DNA of 64,000 bases from Bog-752 sp963799395 (GCA_963799395.1 CAWCWZ010000062.1:1-64000); one strand, 5' to 3'. Positions 46,848-56,456 are shown, counted from the stretch's first letter. A program made the numbers and translations. Notes: generated by a model not told the origin, from the letters alone.

Positions 46848-46854
46848 AGCGCTC

Positions 46855-47424
46855 ATGACGGAGCGCCAACGTGCCGAACGAATGCTCATGGAACGCGGTC
46901 TTTCGTCTGGCCTCGAGGAGCACTGCCCGGGCACGGCCCTGCAGGCCGAGCTGCTGGCCCGGCGCTGGGGAGCGGCGCCCGACGACGCCGCGGTCGCCGG
47001 TCTGCTGCACGACGTGTGCCGCGAGCTCAGCCGGCAGGAAGTGCTGGACCTGGCGCGAAAGCACGGACTCGAGACCGATCCGATCGAGGAGGAGTTCGCG
47101 GTGCAGCTCCTGCACGCGCGCGTGGCGGCCGAAGAGGTCGCCCGGGCGGGCTTTTCGCCGCCGGTGGCCGAAGCGATCCGCCGGCACACCCTGGGCGGCC
47201 CCGGCCTGAGCGTGCTCGACGCCTGCCTGTTCGTGGCCGACGCCACCGAGCCGGGGCGCACGTGGCAGGGCGTCGACGAGGTGCGCCGCCAGGCGCTGGA
47301 GTCGCTCGACGGCGCCGTCCTGACGCTCGCTCGGCGCGACGTCGAGCGACTGCGCTCCCGCGGCCGCGAGCCGCATCCGCTCATGCTGGCGCTCCTCGAG
47401 GAGAAGCATGGCGCGCAAGGCTGA
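46855..47424 (+). CDS. yqeK: HD-domain Ap4A hydrolase YqeK type
   Basis: ATG 46855, 189 residues. HD-domain metal ligands H-C-P-G-T, L-L-H-D-V-C-R-E, L-L-H-A-R and R-H-T-L-G-G. YqeK proteins cleave diadenosine tetraphosphate to ADP and commonly sit between nadD and rsfS, as here. Its last 17 bases overlap the next gene. Confidence 0.9.
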   Translation: MTERQRAERMLMERGLSSGLEEHCPGTALQAELLARRWGAAPDDAAVAGLLHDVCRELSRQEVLDLARKHGLETDPIEEEFAVQLLHARVAAEEVARAGFSPPVAEAIRRHTLGGPGLSVLDACLFVADATEPGRTWQGVDEVRRQALESLDGAVLTLARRDVERLRSRGREPHPLMLALLEEKHGAQG

Positions 47425-48559
47425 GGGGTACCGCGCCCGCCGCCTCGCGGCGCGTCGCAGCCAGCGCTGGGGCGCCTACCAGAACCTGGCGCTCTACGTG
47501 CTGGCGGCCGTGGTCGCCTTTGGCGCGGTGCTGGGCGCGGTGCACATCGCCCACGATCTGCGCCATCACCACGCGTTGCCCAGCAGTGGCAGCTACCTCG
47601 CCCTCGTCACGGTCGGCCTCGGCGAGTCGGGGACCAGGCCGACGGCGGGGCTGCTCGTCCACAACGCGAACCTCGCGACGACGACCCTCTACACGATCCC
47701 CTCGGACCTGCTGCTCACCGAGCCCGGCGGCGAGTACGTCATGGCGAGCGACGCCCTCGCCGAGCGACAGCTCACGCCGTTTCTCGCGCGTCTCGTGCAC
47801 GCGCCGCTCAGCTACAAGCTCGATCTGACGTACGCCGACCTGCAGCGGCTGAGCGGCGGCGGCGCGCTCTGGGTCACCACCGCCACCCCCTTCAGCCTGC
47901 AGACGGGCGGTACCGTCCGTCTCTACAACGGCCGCTTCTCGCTGCCGGCGAGCCAGCTGAGCATCGTGCTCGGCGCCCTCGGCAAGGGCGACACCGACCA
48001 GGCGAACGCCCAGGACGCGTTCCTGTCGGCGGCGCTGTCGGCCGCCGCGCTGGTGCCCGGCAAGCAGCAGTCCGCCACGATCAAGACGATCGCCGCCCGG
48101 CAGAAGGGCATCGCCGCGGTCGACGCCCGCGACCTCATGGCGACCCTGGTCTCGGGGCGGGTGACCGTGGCCCGGCTGCCGTCGGTCGGCCAGACCTCCG
48201 AGGGCCAGTTCGCCTGGCGGCCCGACCCCGCGGCCATCACCGCCCAGATCACGCGCAACGCCCGGGACTTCGACGCGCCGTACACGGTCGCCGTCGAGAA
48301 CGGGTCGGGCGCCCTGGGGATCGGCACCATGGTGGTGAACCGTCTGGCCGGGCTCGACGTCAACTTGCCGGCGGTGCGCAACGCCGCGTCGTTCAACTAC
48401 GACGTGACGCAGATCCTCGCCGGCGCCCAGGCCTTCGGGGTGGCGAACCAGGTGCGTGGTATACTCGGCCGCGGCGTCGTCCTGACGGGCAGCGGGCTGC
48501 CCGCCACGACAGTGGTCGTCATCGTCGGCAAAGACCTCAAGGCAAAGGACCTGCAGTAG
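47408..48559 (+). CDS. LytR C-terminal-domain membrane protein
   Basis: ATG 47408 inside the end of yqeK. 383 residues: basic start, one membrane helix (Y-V-L-A-A-V-V-A-F-G-A-V-L-G-A-V), an extracytoplasmic part with L-A-L-V-T-V-G-L-G-E, and a C-terminal LytR_C-like domain (Y-T-V-A-V-E-N-G-S-G-A-L-G-I-G to V-V-V-I-V-G-K-D). The arginines and aspartates of a catalytic LCP glycopolymer ligase are not evident, so I do not call it a full LCP enzyme. TATACT at 48460-48465 inside it may be a promoter for rsfS. Confidence 0.75.
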   Translation: MARKAEGYRARRLAARRSQRWGAYQNLALYVLAAVVAFGAVLGAVHIAHDLRHHHALPSSGSYLALVTVGLGESGTRPTAGLLVHNANLATTTLYTIPSDLLLTEPGGEYVMASDALAERQLTPFLARLVHAPLSYKLDLTYADLQRLSGGGALWVTTATPFSLQTGGTVRLYNGRFSLPASQLSIVLGALGKGDTDQANAQDAFLSAALSAAALVPGKQQSATIKTIAARQKGIAAVDARDLMATLVSGRVTVARLPSVGQTSEGQFAWRPDPAAITAQITRNARDFDAPYTVAVENGSGALGIGTMVVNRLAGLDVNLPAVRNAASFNYDVTQILAGAQAFGVANQVRGILGRGVVLTGSGLPATTVVVIVGKDLKAKDLQ

Positions 48560-48606
48560 CCGCGAGCCAGCAGAACGAGCGAGCGCTGAGCCTGGTACGC
48601 GAGGCC

Positions 48607-48957
48607 GTGCGGCTCGCCGCCGCCAAGAAGGCTCTCGACGCCGTCGTCCTCGACATGGCCGAGGCCGTCGGGTACACCGACTACTTCGTCATCCTGAGCG
48701 GCGGCAGCACCCGCCAGACCAAGGCCATCGCCGACGCCGTGAGCGAGGGGCTGCGGGCGCGGGGCGTGCGCGCCACCCGCACCGAAGGCCAGCGCGAAGC
48801 GGAATGGATCCTCCTCGACTACCTCGACATGGTCGTGCACGTCTTCACGCCCGGCGCGCGCGACTTCTACCGGCTCGAAGCCTTGTGGCGTGACGTACCC
48901 CGGGTGATCGTCGATCCCGGCGAGACGGACGCGAGCGAAGTGTCGCGGACCGGTTGA
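48607..48957 (+). CDS. rsfS: Ribosome silencing factor
   Basis: Conserved A-A-A-K-K-A-L-D-A-V-V-L-D, Y-T-D-Y-F-V-I-L-S-G, G-Q-R-E-A-E-W-I-L-L-D-Y and V-V-H-V-F define the family, which binds uL14 and keeps subunits apart in starvation. The similarity begins earlier (E-R-A-L-S-L-V-R-E-A at about 48577), but no ATG, GTG or TTG lies in frame there; GTA at 48556 is where one would fit. GTG 48607 is the first usable codon. A base error in the start is likely. Confidence 0.88.
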   Translation: MRLAAAKKALDAVVLDMAEAVGYTDYFVILSGGSTRQTKAIADAVSEGLRARGVRATRTEGQREAEWILLDYLDMVVHVFTPGARDFYRLEALWRDVPRVIVDPGETDASEVSRTG

Positions 48958-48981
48958 AAGGCGGCGGCCGTCATCCCCGCG

Positions 48982-49560
48982 ATGATGGCCGGCGCCCGAC
49001 GAACTGGTCACTGTCGCCGTGTCCGACGACTGGAGGGAGTGGCCGGGAAGACGATCGTCCTGTGTTGCGTCGTGCTCGTGGCGGCGGCGGGCTGGGCCGC
49101 CGGGTCGGCCCAGCCCGCCGCCGCCAGCGATCGTCTCACCGCGCCCGAAAAGGCCATGCTCGTGCTCATCAACCACGCCCGTGCGAGCCGCGGCCTGCAG
49201 ACCCTCCGGGTCGTCACCGCGCTCGAGCGCGCCTCGCGGTCGCACTCGCGCGACATGCTCAAGCGCGACTACTTCTCGCATTCCTCCTACAGCGGGGCGT
49301 CGTATTCGGCGAGGCTGCTCTCGTTCGGCTACTCCCGCTCGGGCTGCACCTGCTGGAAGGTCGGCGAGATCATCGGCTGGGGTCACGGTAGCGCGGCCGC
49401 CGCGGGCAGCGTTCCGCCACTGGATGAAGAGCCGATCCACCGTGCCGTCATCCTGCAGCGCAGCTTCCGCGATGTCGGCGTGGGCGCCGCCGGAGGGTCG
49501 CTTCGGGGCGTGACCGGGGTGCGCATGTTCACGATCGATTTCGGGCACCGGGTGAAGTAG
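48982..49560 (+). CDS. Secreted CAP-domain (SCP-like) protein
   Basis: ATG 48982 gives a long basic lead; GTG 49039 right after GGAGGGA would start closer to the signal helix T-I-V-L-C-C-V-V-L-V-A-A-A-G-W. The mature part is a CAP domain: M-L-V-L-I-N-H-A-R-A-S-R-G, S-R-S-H-S-R-D-M (His and Glu/Asp pocket), F-S-H-S-S-Y and I-L-Q-R-S-F-R-D-V-G-V-G. Two cysteines (C-T-C-W) may form a disulfide. The role of bacterial CAP proteins is largely unknown. Confidence 0.82.
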   Translation: MMAGARRTGHCRRVRRLEGVAGKTIVLCCVVLVAAAGWAAGSAQPAAASDRLTAPEKAMLVLINHARASRGLQTLRVVTALERASRSHSRDMLKRDYFSHSSYSGASYSARLLSFGYSRSGCTCWKVGEIIGWGHGSAAAAGSVPPLDEEPIHRAVILQRSFRDVGVGAAGGSLRGVTGVRMFTIDFGHRVK

Positions 49561-49703
49561 CGGGTCCGGCCGACGCGGCGTCGCCCAGCGCGGCGCCGTC
49601 GTCCGCCCTCGGCGCCGCTCCGTCCGCCTCCGGCGCCGCTCCGTCCGCCGATCGTCACCCGTTGACGATGCTCAGCCACTGTCGGTACGGCCGGGGGGGC
49701 GAG

Positions 49704-49723
49704 TATACTGCGAACATATGTTC
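49704..49723 (+). promoter_or_regulatory. dinB promoter with LexA box over the start codon
   Basis: TATACT (49704-49709) is followed at 49712-49723 by GAACATATGTTC, identical to lexA operator 2. The dinB ATG (49718-49720) is inside the box. Transcription would begin within a few bases of the ATG. Confidence 0.9.
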
Positions 49724-50896
49724 GCTTCAGCGCCCTCCATCATCCACATCGACATGGACGCCTTCTTCGCGTCGGTCGAACAGGCGCGCCATCCCGAACT
49801 GCGCGGCCGGCCCGTAGTGGTCGGCGGCCGGGCCGAACGCCGCAGCGTGGTGGCCACGGCCTCCTACGAAGCGCGCGCCTGCGGCGTGCGTACGGCCATG
49901 CCCGTGGCGCAGGCGCGGCGGCTGTGTCCGCAGGCGGTGTTCCTGCCGACCGACATGCCCGCCTACTCCGCCGTCCACCGCGAGCTGCTCGAGCTCTTCG
50001 GACGGTTCACCGACCTGGTCGAGCCGGTGTCGATCGACGAAGCCGTTCTCGACGTCGCCGGCAGCCGCCGGCTCTTCGGGCCGCCACGGGCCATCGCCGG
50101 CCGCATCCAGGAACTGGTCTACGACGAACACGGTCTCACCTGCACGCTGGGCGTCGCTCCCAACAAGCTGCTCGCCAAGCTGGCCGCCGATCTGAGCAAA
50201 CCGGCCGGCGTCGGCGTGCTCGACGAAGCCGACGTCCACGGCCGGCTGCGGGCGCTGCCCGTCGGCGAGCTGCACGGCATCGGGCCGGTCACCCAGGAGC
50301 GCCTGCACGCCCTCGGCCTCACCACCGTCGGCATGCTGCAAGACGTCCCCCTGCCGTTTCTCGCGGCGGCGTTCGGCCGTTCCGCGCAGGCGCTCAAGCA
50401 GCTCGCCTTCGGCCGCAGCCTGTCGCCCGTGCGGCCCGTCGCCGCGGCGCCCTCTTCCATGAGCCACGAAACGACCTTCGCCACCGACACGGCCGAGCCG
50501 CTCGCCCTGCGCGCCGCGCTGCTCTCGCTGGCCGACGAGCTCATGGCGCGGCTGCGCGGCGGTCGCTACGCGGCGCGCACCGTGGCGCTCAAGGTCCGCG
50601 ACAGCACCTTCCACACGCTCGAGCGCCACACCACGCTGCTGCGCGCCACCACGAGCACGCGGGTCGTCTACACGGCCGCGACCGGCCTGCTCGACGCCGT
50701 CGACCTCGGCCCCCGGCGCGTCCGCCTGCTGGGCATCACCGTGAGCGGCCTCGTGAGCGGCGCCTACCAGCTCACGTTCGACGACGGCTGGAAAGACCTC
50801 GCTCTAGACGAAGCGATCGACGGCGTGCGCGCCCGCTACGGACGGCACGCCGTGCGCCCGGCGGCCACCTGCGCCAACCGCGTGAGCTTGTGCTAG
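49718..50896 (+). CDS. dinB: DNA polymerase IV
   Basis: ATG 49718 places the conserved I-I-H-I-D-M-D-A-F-F at residue 8. 392 residues, intact. Y-family motifs: A-S-Y-E-A-R-A-C-G-V, V-S-I-D-E-A-V-L-D (metal ligands), L-G-V-A-P-N-K-L-L-A-K and the helix-hairpin-helix region H-G-I-G-P-V-T. The beta-clamp-binding tail is not obvious. The SOS box at the start makes it part of the LexA regulon. Confidence 0.95.
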   Translation: MFASAPSIIHIDMDAFFASVEQARHPELRGRPVVVGGRAERRSVVATASYEARACGVRTAMPVAQARRLCPQAVFLPTDMPAYSAVHRELLELFGRFTDLVEPVSIDEAVLDVAGSRRLFGPPRAIAGRIQELVYDEHGLTCTLGVAPNKLLAKLAADLSKPAGVGVLDEADVHGRLRALPVGELHGIGPVTQERLHALGLTTVGMLQDVPLPFLAAAFGRSAQALKQLAFGRSLSPVRPVAAAPSSMSHETTFATDTAEPLALRAALLSLADELMARLRGGRYAARTVALKVRDSTFHTLERHTTLLRATTSTRVVYTAATGLLDAVDLGPRRVRLLGITVSGLVSGAYQLTFDDGWKDLALDEAIDGVRARYGRHAVRPAATCANRVSLC

Positions 50897-51098
50897 ACTC
50901 CACCGATCGCGGGCACGAGTGTCCCGAGGCCGCCGCCTGACCGACTGTCGCCAGCGCCAACGCGAGCCTGAAGGTGCGGCCTCGGGCGGCGTGCCGTCAC
51001 GTCAGCCAGGACGAACGGACCCATGACGCACGGCGGATCGACACGGAGGTACGCTCCCCACGGGGGCTTGGTCGGCTGCCATCGGGCTTGTGCCTCGT

Positions 51099-51126
51099 CG
51101 CGCGCGACGGTCGACCGTCGCGCGCG
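51099..51126 (+). terminator. 28-base perfect palindrome between dinB and the EF-G gene
   Basis: CGCGCGCGACGGTC is followed by its exact complement. TTTG follows. It may end dinB transcripts. The rest of 50897-51175 holds no gene that I can support. Confidence 0.55.
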
Positions 51127-51175
51127 TTTGCGCTGTGCCACCCGGTCCGCACGCTAACGACCCGAGGAGACCAGC

Positions 51176-53249
51176 ATGAACGAACCGGGCAAGATCAGGA
51201 ACGTCGCTCTCGTCGGTCACCGCGGCACCGGCAAGACGTCCCTCCTCGAAGCGCTCCTGTTTCGCGCCGGGGTGATCAATCGCCTGGGCAAGATCGAAGA
51301 CGGCGGCACGGTCGGCGACTGGGACGACGACGAAAAGCGCCGGCAGCTCAGCCTCGCGTCGTCGCTCGCCCACGTGGAGCGCGACGGCCTCACCTACAAC
51401 CTGATCGATACGCCCGGCGACCCCAGCTTTCAGGCCGACACCATCGGCGCCCTGCGGGTCGTCGAGACCGCGGTCGTCGTGGTCAACACGGTGATGGGCG
51501 TCGAGGTCCAGACCGAGCGGCTCTGGGCGCGCGCGGCCGGCGCCGGTCGCGCCCGCATCCTGTTCTGCAACATGCTCGACCGCGAGCGCGCCGACTTCGA
51601 CCGTTGCCTCGCCGGCCTGCGCGAGGCCTTCGGCCACGAGGTCGTCGCCGTGCAGCTGCCGATCGGCGCCGAGCACGAGTTCGCTGGCGTGGTCGACGTG
51701 CTCAAGATGAAGGCCTACACGCTCGACGGTCAGAAGGTCGTCGAGGGCGACGTGCCGGCCGCCCTCGCCGAGCGTGCCGGGGAGCTGCGCGACGCCCTCA
51801 CCGAGGTCGTCGCCGAGTCCAGCGACGAGCTCACCGAGAAGTTCCTGATGGAAGAGGAGCTCACCGACGACGAGCTCCAGCGGGGCTTCGCCGAAGCCGT
51901 GCGCGACGCCAAGATCTTCCCGGTGGCGGTCGGTTCGGCGACGCGCCTGATCGGCGTCGATCTGCTGCTCGACCTGCTGGCGCTGTCACCGTCGCCGGCG
52001 GCCGCGCCGCCGGTCATCGGCTACAAGCCCGACGAGACCGAAGTCGAGTTCGTCTGCGACGCGGCCAAGGCGGCGGCGGCGTTCGTCTTCAAGACGGTCG
52101 CCGACCCGTTCAGCGGCCGCATCAACATCTTCCGCGTCTTCCAGGGCACGGTCGGCAGCGACTCCAACTTGACCGACGCGCGCGACGCCCACAAGGAACG
52201 CCTGGGCGCGCTGCTCAAACAGCAGGGCAAAGAGACCAAGCCCGTCGAGCAACTCGGCGCCGGCGACATCGGCGCGGTCGCCAAGCTCAAAGAGGTCGTC
52301 ACCGGCGACACGCTGTCGGCCGACGGCGGCCGCCGCCTTCCCGCCGATCGACTACCCGGCGCCCCTCATGTCGTTCGCCGTCAAGGCCAAGGCCAAGGGC
52401 GACGAAGACAAGGTCATCAGCGCTTTGCGCCGGCTCGCCGAAGAAGACCCCATGGTGCATGTCGCGCGCGACGCGCAGACCGGCGAGATGATCGTCTCGG
52501 GCATGAGCCAGGTCCACGTCGAGGTGACGGTCGAGCGCATGAAGCGCCGCTTCAACGCCGACGTCGAGCTCAAGCCGCCCCGTGTGCCGTACCGCGAGAC
52601 CATCCGCGGTAGCGCCAAGGCCGAAGGCAAGCACAAGAAGCAGACCGGCGGCCGCGGCCAGTTCGCCGACACCTGGATGGAAGTCGCCCCGCTGCCGGGC
52701 GGCGACGGCTTCGAGTTCGTCGACAAGATCGTCGGCGGCGCCATCCCGCGCAACTACATCCCCGCCGTCGAAAAGGGCGTGCGGGCGGCGATGTCCGAAG
52801 GCTTCCTCGCCGGTTACCCGCTGGTCGACGTCCAGGTCACCCTCTACGACGGCAAGTATCACCCCGTCGACTCGTCCGACATGGCCTTCCAGATCGCCGG
52901 CTCGATCGGCTTCAAGGCGGCCGTCGAAAAGGCGCAGCCGGTGCTGCTAGAGCCCATCATGAACGTCGAGGTCACGGTGCCCGAAGAAAGCGTGGGCGAC
53001 ATCATCGGCGACATGAACTCACGGCGCGGTCGGGTGCTGGGCACGACGCCGCGCGGGCACAACAGCGCGATCGCCGTCGAGGTGCCGCTCGCCGAGATGG
53101 TGAGCTACGCGCCCGACCTCACCTCCATGACCGGCGGGCGCGGCGACTACCACATGGAGTTCCTGCGCTACGACGAAGTGCCGCCCCACATGGCCCAGAA
53201 GGTGATCGACGAGGCCCGCAAGGCTCGCGAAGAGGCCCAGAAGAGCTGA
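51176..53249 (+). CDS. Elongation factor G-like GTPase, paralogue (one frame change)
   Basis: ATG 51176 behind GAGGAGA. With one extra base near 52325 removed it has 690 residues and the five EF-G domains: V-G-H-R-G-T-G-K-T-S (G1), D-T-P-G-D (G3), N-M-L-D (G4, Met in place of Lys), then domain IV G-R-G-Q-F-A-D-T-W-M-E and S-D-M-A-F-Q-I-A-G-S. It matches the EF-G-II-like group of actinobacteria rather than canonical fusA, which lies in the str operon. Its role is unsettled: back-up translocation or recycling. Confidence 0.88.
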
Positions 53250-53363
53250 CCACGCCGCGGTACGACGGGCGCTCGTGCGCACGGCTCGCCCGACCCGGTC
53301 GACGGGGCCGCGCCGCTCTGCCGCTTTGGCGGGGTTTGCGGGTATTTTAGACAGGAGCGGCCG

Positions 53364-53393
53364 TTGGAAGCCGTTCCGGGCCTGCGATAGAAT
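53364..53393 (+). promoter_or_regulatory. Promoter of pdxS-pdxT
   Basis: TTGGAA (53364-53369) and TAGAAT (53388-53393), 18 bases apart. Transcription would start near 53400. Confidence 0.65.
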
Positions 53394-53424
53394 CGTGTTC
53401 TGAGGCAAACGACGGAGGTATCCC

Positions 53425-54309
53425 GTGAGTGACATCGGGACGATGCGGGTGAAGAGCGGTCTCGCCGACATGCTCAAGGGCGGCGTGATCATGGACGTCA
53501 CCAACGCCGAGCAGGCCCGGATCGCCGAAGAGGCGGGCGCCGTGGCGGTCATGGCCCTCGAGCGCGTACCGGCCGACATCCGCCGCGACGGCGGCGTGGC
53601 GCGCATGGCCGACCCCCTCAAGGTCAAAGAGATCCAGGAAGCCGTGAGTATCCCCGTCATGGCCAAGGCGCGCATCGGGCACTTCGTCGAGGCGCAGATC
53701 CTCGAAGCGCTCGAAGTCGACTACATCGACGAATCCGAAGTCCTCACGCCGGCCGACGAAGCCCACCACATCGACAAGTTCAAGTTCACCGTGCCCTTCG
53801 TCTGCGGTGCCATCGACCTCGGGCAGGCGCTGCGCCGGGTGAGCGAGGGCGCCGCCATGATCCGCACAAAGGGCGAGGCCGGCACCGGCGACGTGGTCGA
53901 AGCCGTGCGCCACATGCGCACCATCATGGGCCAGATCCGCGAGCTCACCGCCATGGACGAAGACGAGCTCTACAACGCCGCCGCCAAAGACCTGAGGGCC
54001 CCATACGCTCTGGTCCGCTGGGTGGCCGAGAACGGCAAGCTGCCGGTCGTCAACTTCTCGGCCGGCGGCATCGCCACTCCGGCCGACGCCGCGCTCATGA
54101 TGCAGCTCGGCGCCGAGGGCGTGTTCGTGGGCTCGGGCATCTTCAAGAGCGAAGACCCGGCCAGCCGCGCGGTGGCGATCGTGCGGGCCACGACCAACTA
54201 CAACGACGCCGCCGTGCTCGCCGAGGTGTCGATGGGTCTTGGCGACGCCATGTTCGGCATCGAGGCGGCCAAGATGACCGCCGACGAGAAGATCCAGTTC
54301 CGCGGTTGA
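53425..54309 (+). CDS. pdxS: Pyridoxal 5'-phosphate synthase, synthase subunit
   Basis: GTG 53425 behind ACGGAGG. 294 residues, intact. G-G-V-I-M-D-V-T-N (catalytic Lys follows in related forms as V-K-S-G near the start), A-V-M-A-L-E-R-V-P-A-D-I-R, M-A-K-A-R-I-G-H-F and G-T-G-D-V-V-E-A-V-R-H-M-R. It makes PLP from ribose 5-phosphate, glyceraldehyde 3-phosphate and ammonia from PdxT, encoded next. Confidence 0.97.
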   Translation: MSDIGTMRVKSGLADMLKGGVIMDVTNAEQARIAEEAGAVAVMALERVPADIRRDGGVARMADPLKVKEIQEAVSIPVMAKARIGHFVEAQILEALEVDYIDESEVLTPADEAHHIDKFKFTVPFVCGAIDLGQALRRVSEGAAMIRTKGEAGTGDVVEAVRHMRTIMGQIRELTAMDEDELYNAAAKDLRAPYALVRWVAENGKLPVVNFSAGGIATPADAALMMQLGAEGVFVGSGIFKSEDPASRAVAIVRATTNYNDAAVLAEVSMGLGDAMFGIEAAKMTADEKIQFRG

Positions 54310-55052
54310 CGCGAACCCCGACCGACATCGGCGTGACGAGCCGCGCGGCGCATCGTCGTCGTCGCGACGCCATCCTGTCGCCTGAGTTCGAGTCGCGGGA
54401 CCGCGGCGCGGGTGCACGCCTGCGCATCGGCGTCCTCGCGCTGCAAGGCGACTTTCGTGAGCATCGCGCCATGTTCGACCGCCTGGGCGTCGCCACCACC
54501 GAGATCAGGCATCCGGCCGAGCTCGATGCCGTCGACGGGCTCGTCATCCCCGGTGGCGAGAGCACCACGATCGGCAAGCTCATGGGCCACTACGGCCTGA
54601 TCGCGCCGATCAAAGAGCGAGCCGCCGGCGGCCTGCCGGTGTTCGGCACGTGCGCCGGTCTCATCACGCTGGCTCGCAAGATCGTCGAAGGCGACCAGCC
54701 GCTGCTCGGCCTGATCGACATCGTGGCCCGGCGCAACGCCTTCGGCCGGCAGGTGCACAGCTCCGAGGCCGACCTCGACGTGCCGCTCCTGGGGCCGCCC
54801 CCGATGCGGGCCGTCTTCATCCGGGCGCCGTGGATCGAAAGCGCCGGTTCGGGGGTCGAGGTCCTGGCGAGTCACCAGGGCCACGGCGTGGCGGCGCGCG
54901 AAGGTCGGGTGCTGGTGACGGCCTTTCACCCGGAGCTGACCGGTGATACAAGGATGCATGACGCGTTCCTCGTCATGGTGCGCGCCGCATCGAGCAGAGC
55001 GGGGGCGACCGGCGCGCGCGCCGGGGCGCCGACCGAGGAGGTGGTCTCGTAG
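54306..55052 (+). CDS. pdxT: Pyridoxal 5'-phosphate synthase, glutaminase subunit
   Basis: The family N-terminus R-I-G-V-L-A-L-Q-G-D-F-R-E-H begins at about 54423. No ATG or GTG is directly before it; TTG 54306 (overlapping the pdxS stop) and GTG 54333 are upstream in-frame options that add about 30-38 residues. Catalytic Cys F-G-T-C-A-G-L, the His/Glu pair in A-F-H-P-E-L-T, and I-P-G-G-E-S-T-T are present. It frees ammonia from glutamine for PdxS. A short Ala/Gly tail leads into yebC. Confidence 0.92.
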   Translation: MTRTPTDIGVTSRAAHRRRRDAILSPEFESRDRGAGARLRIGVLALQGDFREHRAMFDRLGVATTEIRHPAELDAVDGLVIPGGESTTIGKLMGHYGLIAPIKERAAGGLPVFGTCAGLITLARKIVEGDQPLLGLIDIVARRNAFGRQVHSSEADLDVPLLGPPPMRAVFIRAPWIESAGSGVEVLASHQGHGVAAREGRVLVTAFHPELTGDTRMHDAFLVMVRAASSRAGATGARAGAPTEEVVS

Positions 55053-55801
55053 TGTCCGGGCATTCCAAGTGGTCGACGATCAAGCACAAGAAGGGCGCGG
55101 CCGATGCCAAGCGGGGTCAGCTCTTCTCCAAGCTGGCGCGGGCCATCATGGTCGCGGCCAAGGAGGGCGGCGCCGACCCGGCCGCCAACGCCACTCTCGC
55201 GGCAGCCGTCGAAAAGGCGCGCTCCTACAGCATGCCCAAAGACAACATCGATCGCGCCATCGAACGCGGCGCCGGCAAAGAGGGCGGCGCCAACTTCGAA
55301 GCGATCCTCTACGAGGGCTACGGTCCGAACGGGGTGGCCGTCATCGTCGAGGTCCTCACCGACAACCGCAACCGCTCGGCCGCCGACGTGCGCAACATCT
55401 TCACCAAGCACAACGGCAGCCTCGGCGGTCCGGGCTCGGTCGCCTGGATCTTCGAGCGGCGCGGCTCGGTCACGGTCGACGCCACGCGCTTCAGCGAAGA
55501 CGACGTCATGGAAGCGGCCATCGAGGGCGGCGCCGACGACGTCACGCTCGACGGCGAGACCATCGAGGTGGTCACCGAGCCCTCGGCGCTGTCGGCCGTT
55601 CGCCAGGCGCTCGAAGCCGCCGGCGTCGAGTGCGAGCAGGTCGAGCTCACCATGATCCCCAAGACGACCGTCAAGCTCGACGAAAGCGACGCCCGCAAGA
55701 CCCTCAGGCTGATCGACGCCCTCGAAGCAAGCGACGACGTGCAAGAGGTGTATGCCAACTTCGATATCTCCGACGAGGTCCTCGAGGCCGTCGCCGGGTA
55801 G
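55052..55801 (+). CDS. yebC: YebC/PmpR family protein
   Basis: GTG 55052 overlaps the pdxT stop. 249 residues. S-G-H-S-K-W-S-T-I-K-H-K-K-G at the start and S-M-P-K-D-N-I-D-R-A-I-E-R-G in the middle. Described both as a transcription regulator (often of ruvC) and as a translation factor at proline stretches. It directly precedes ruvCAB, its classic neighbour. Confidence 0.95.
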   Translation: MSGHSKWSTIKHKKGAADAKRGQLFSKLARAIMVAAKEGGADPAANATLAAAVEKARSYSMPKDNIDRAIERGAGKEGGANFEAILYEGYGPNGVAVIVEVLTDNRNRSAADVRNIFTKHNGSLGGPGSVAWIFERRGSVTVDATRFSEDDVMEAAIEGGADDVTLDGETIEVVTEPSALSAVRQALEAAGVECEQVELTMIPKTTVKLDESDARKTLRLIDALEASDDVQEVYANFDISDEVLEAVAG

Positions 55802-55873
55802 CTGAAACGACACGGCACGGCGACCAGGGCTGTCCGTCCGTGCACGGCGAACGCGAGCCCGAGGGGAGTGGCC

Positions 55874-56398
55874 ATGCGAGACCAGCGGCACGATGGAGGA
55901 GCGACGACCGTCCTGGGGATCGACCCCGGCACGGCCAGCACCGGCTGGGGCGCGGTCGAGCACCAGGGCAACCACTTGCGGTCGCTCGGCCACGGCTGCA
56001 TCGTGACCTCCGCCAAGACCGAAACGCCGCTACGGCTGCGTCAGATCCACGATGAGATCCTCAGCCTGATCGACCGCTTCCACCCCGCTGTGGTGGCCCT
56101 CGAGGAGCTCTTCGTGAACGTCAACGTCAAGACGGCGCTGGCCGTGGGCCAGGCGCGAGGCGCGATCATCCTGGCCGCCGGCGAGCGCGACCTGCCGTGC
56201 GTCGATTACACGCCGCTCGCCATCAAGCAGGCGGTGACCGGCTACGGCAGGGCCAACAAGGTGCAGGTGCAGGAGATGACCAAGGTGCTGCTGGCGCTGC
56301 CGCGGATCGTGCAGCCCGACCACGCCTCCGACGCTCTCGCTGTCGCCATCACCCACATCCACACGAACGCGCTGCTGCGGGCGCTCAACACGACGTGA
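55874..56398 (+). CDS. ruvC: Holliday junction endonuclease RuvC
   Basis: ATG 55874 is preferred over GTG 55868 since GAGGGGAG lies at proper spacing. 174 residues. Active-site acids L-G-I-D-P-G-T-A-S-T-G, V-A-L-E-E-L-F and H-A-S-D-A-L-A-V-A. It resolves recombination junctions together with RuvAB. Confidence 0.95.
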   Translation: MRDQRHDGGATTVLGIDPGTASTGWGAVEHQGNHLRSLGHGCIVTSAKTETPLRLRQIHDEILSLIDRFHPAVVALEELFVNVNVKTALAVGQARGAIILAAGERDLPCVDYTPLAIKQAVTGYGRANKVQVQEMTKVLLALPRIVQPDHASDALAVAITHIHTNALLRALNTT

Positions 56399-56456
56399 CG
56401 CCGCTCCTTCCTGCGGGGCAGGCGCCGGGCGCGAGCACGGCCGGGGGCGGGGTCGC

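Noticed and set aside
47408..48559. A full LCP glycopolymer ligase
   Set aside because: The LytR_C-like end is visible, but the conserved Arg/Asp pattern of the LCP catalytic domain is not.
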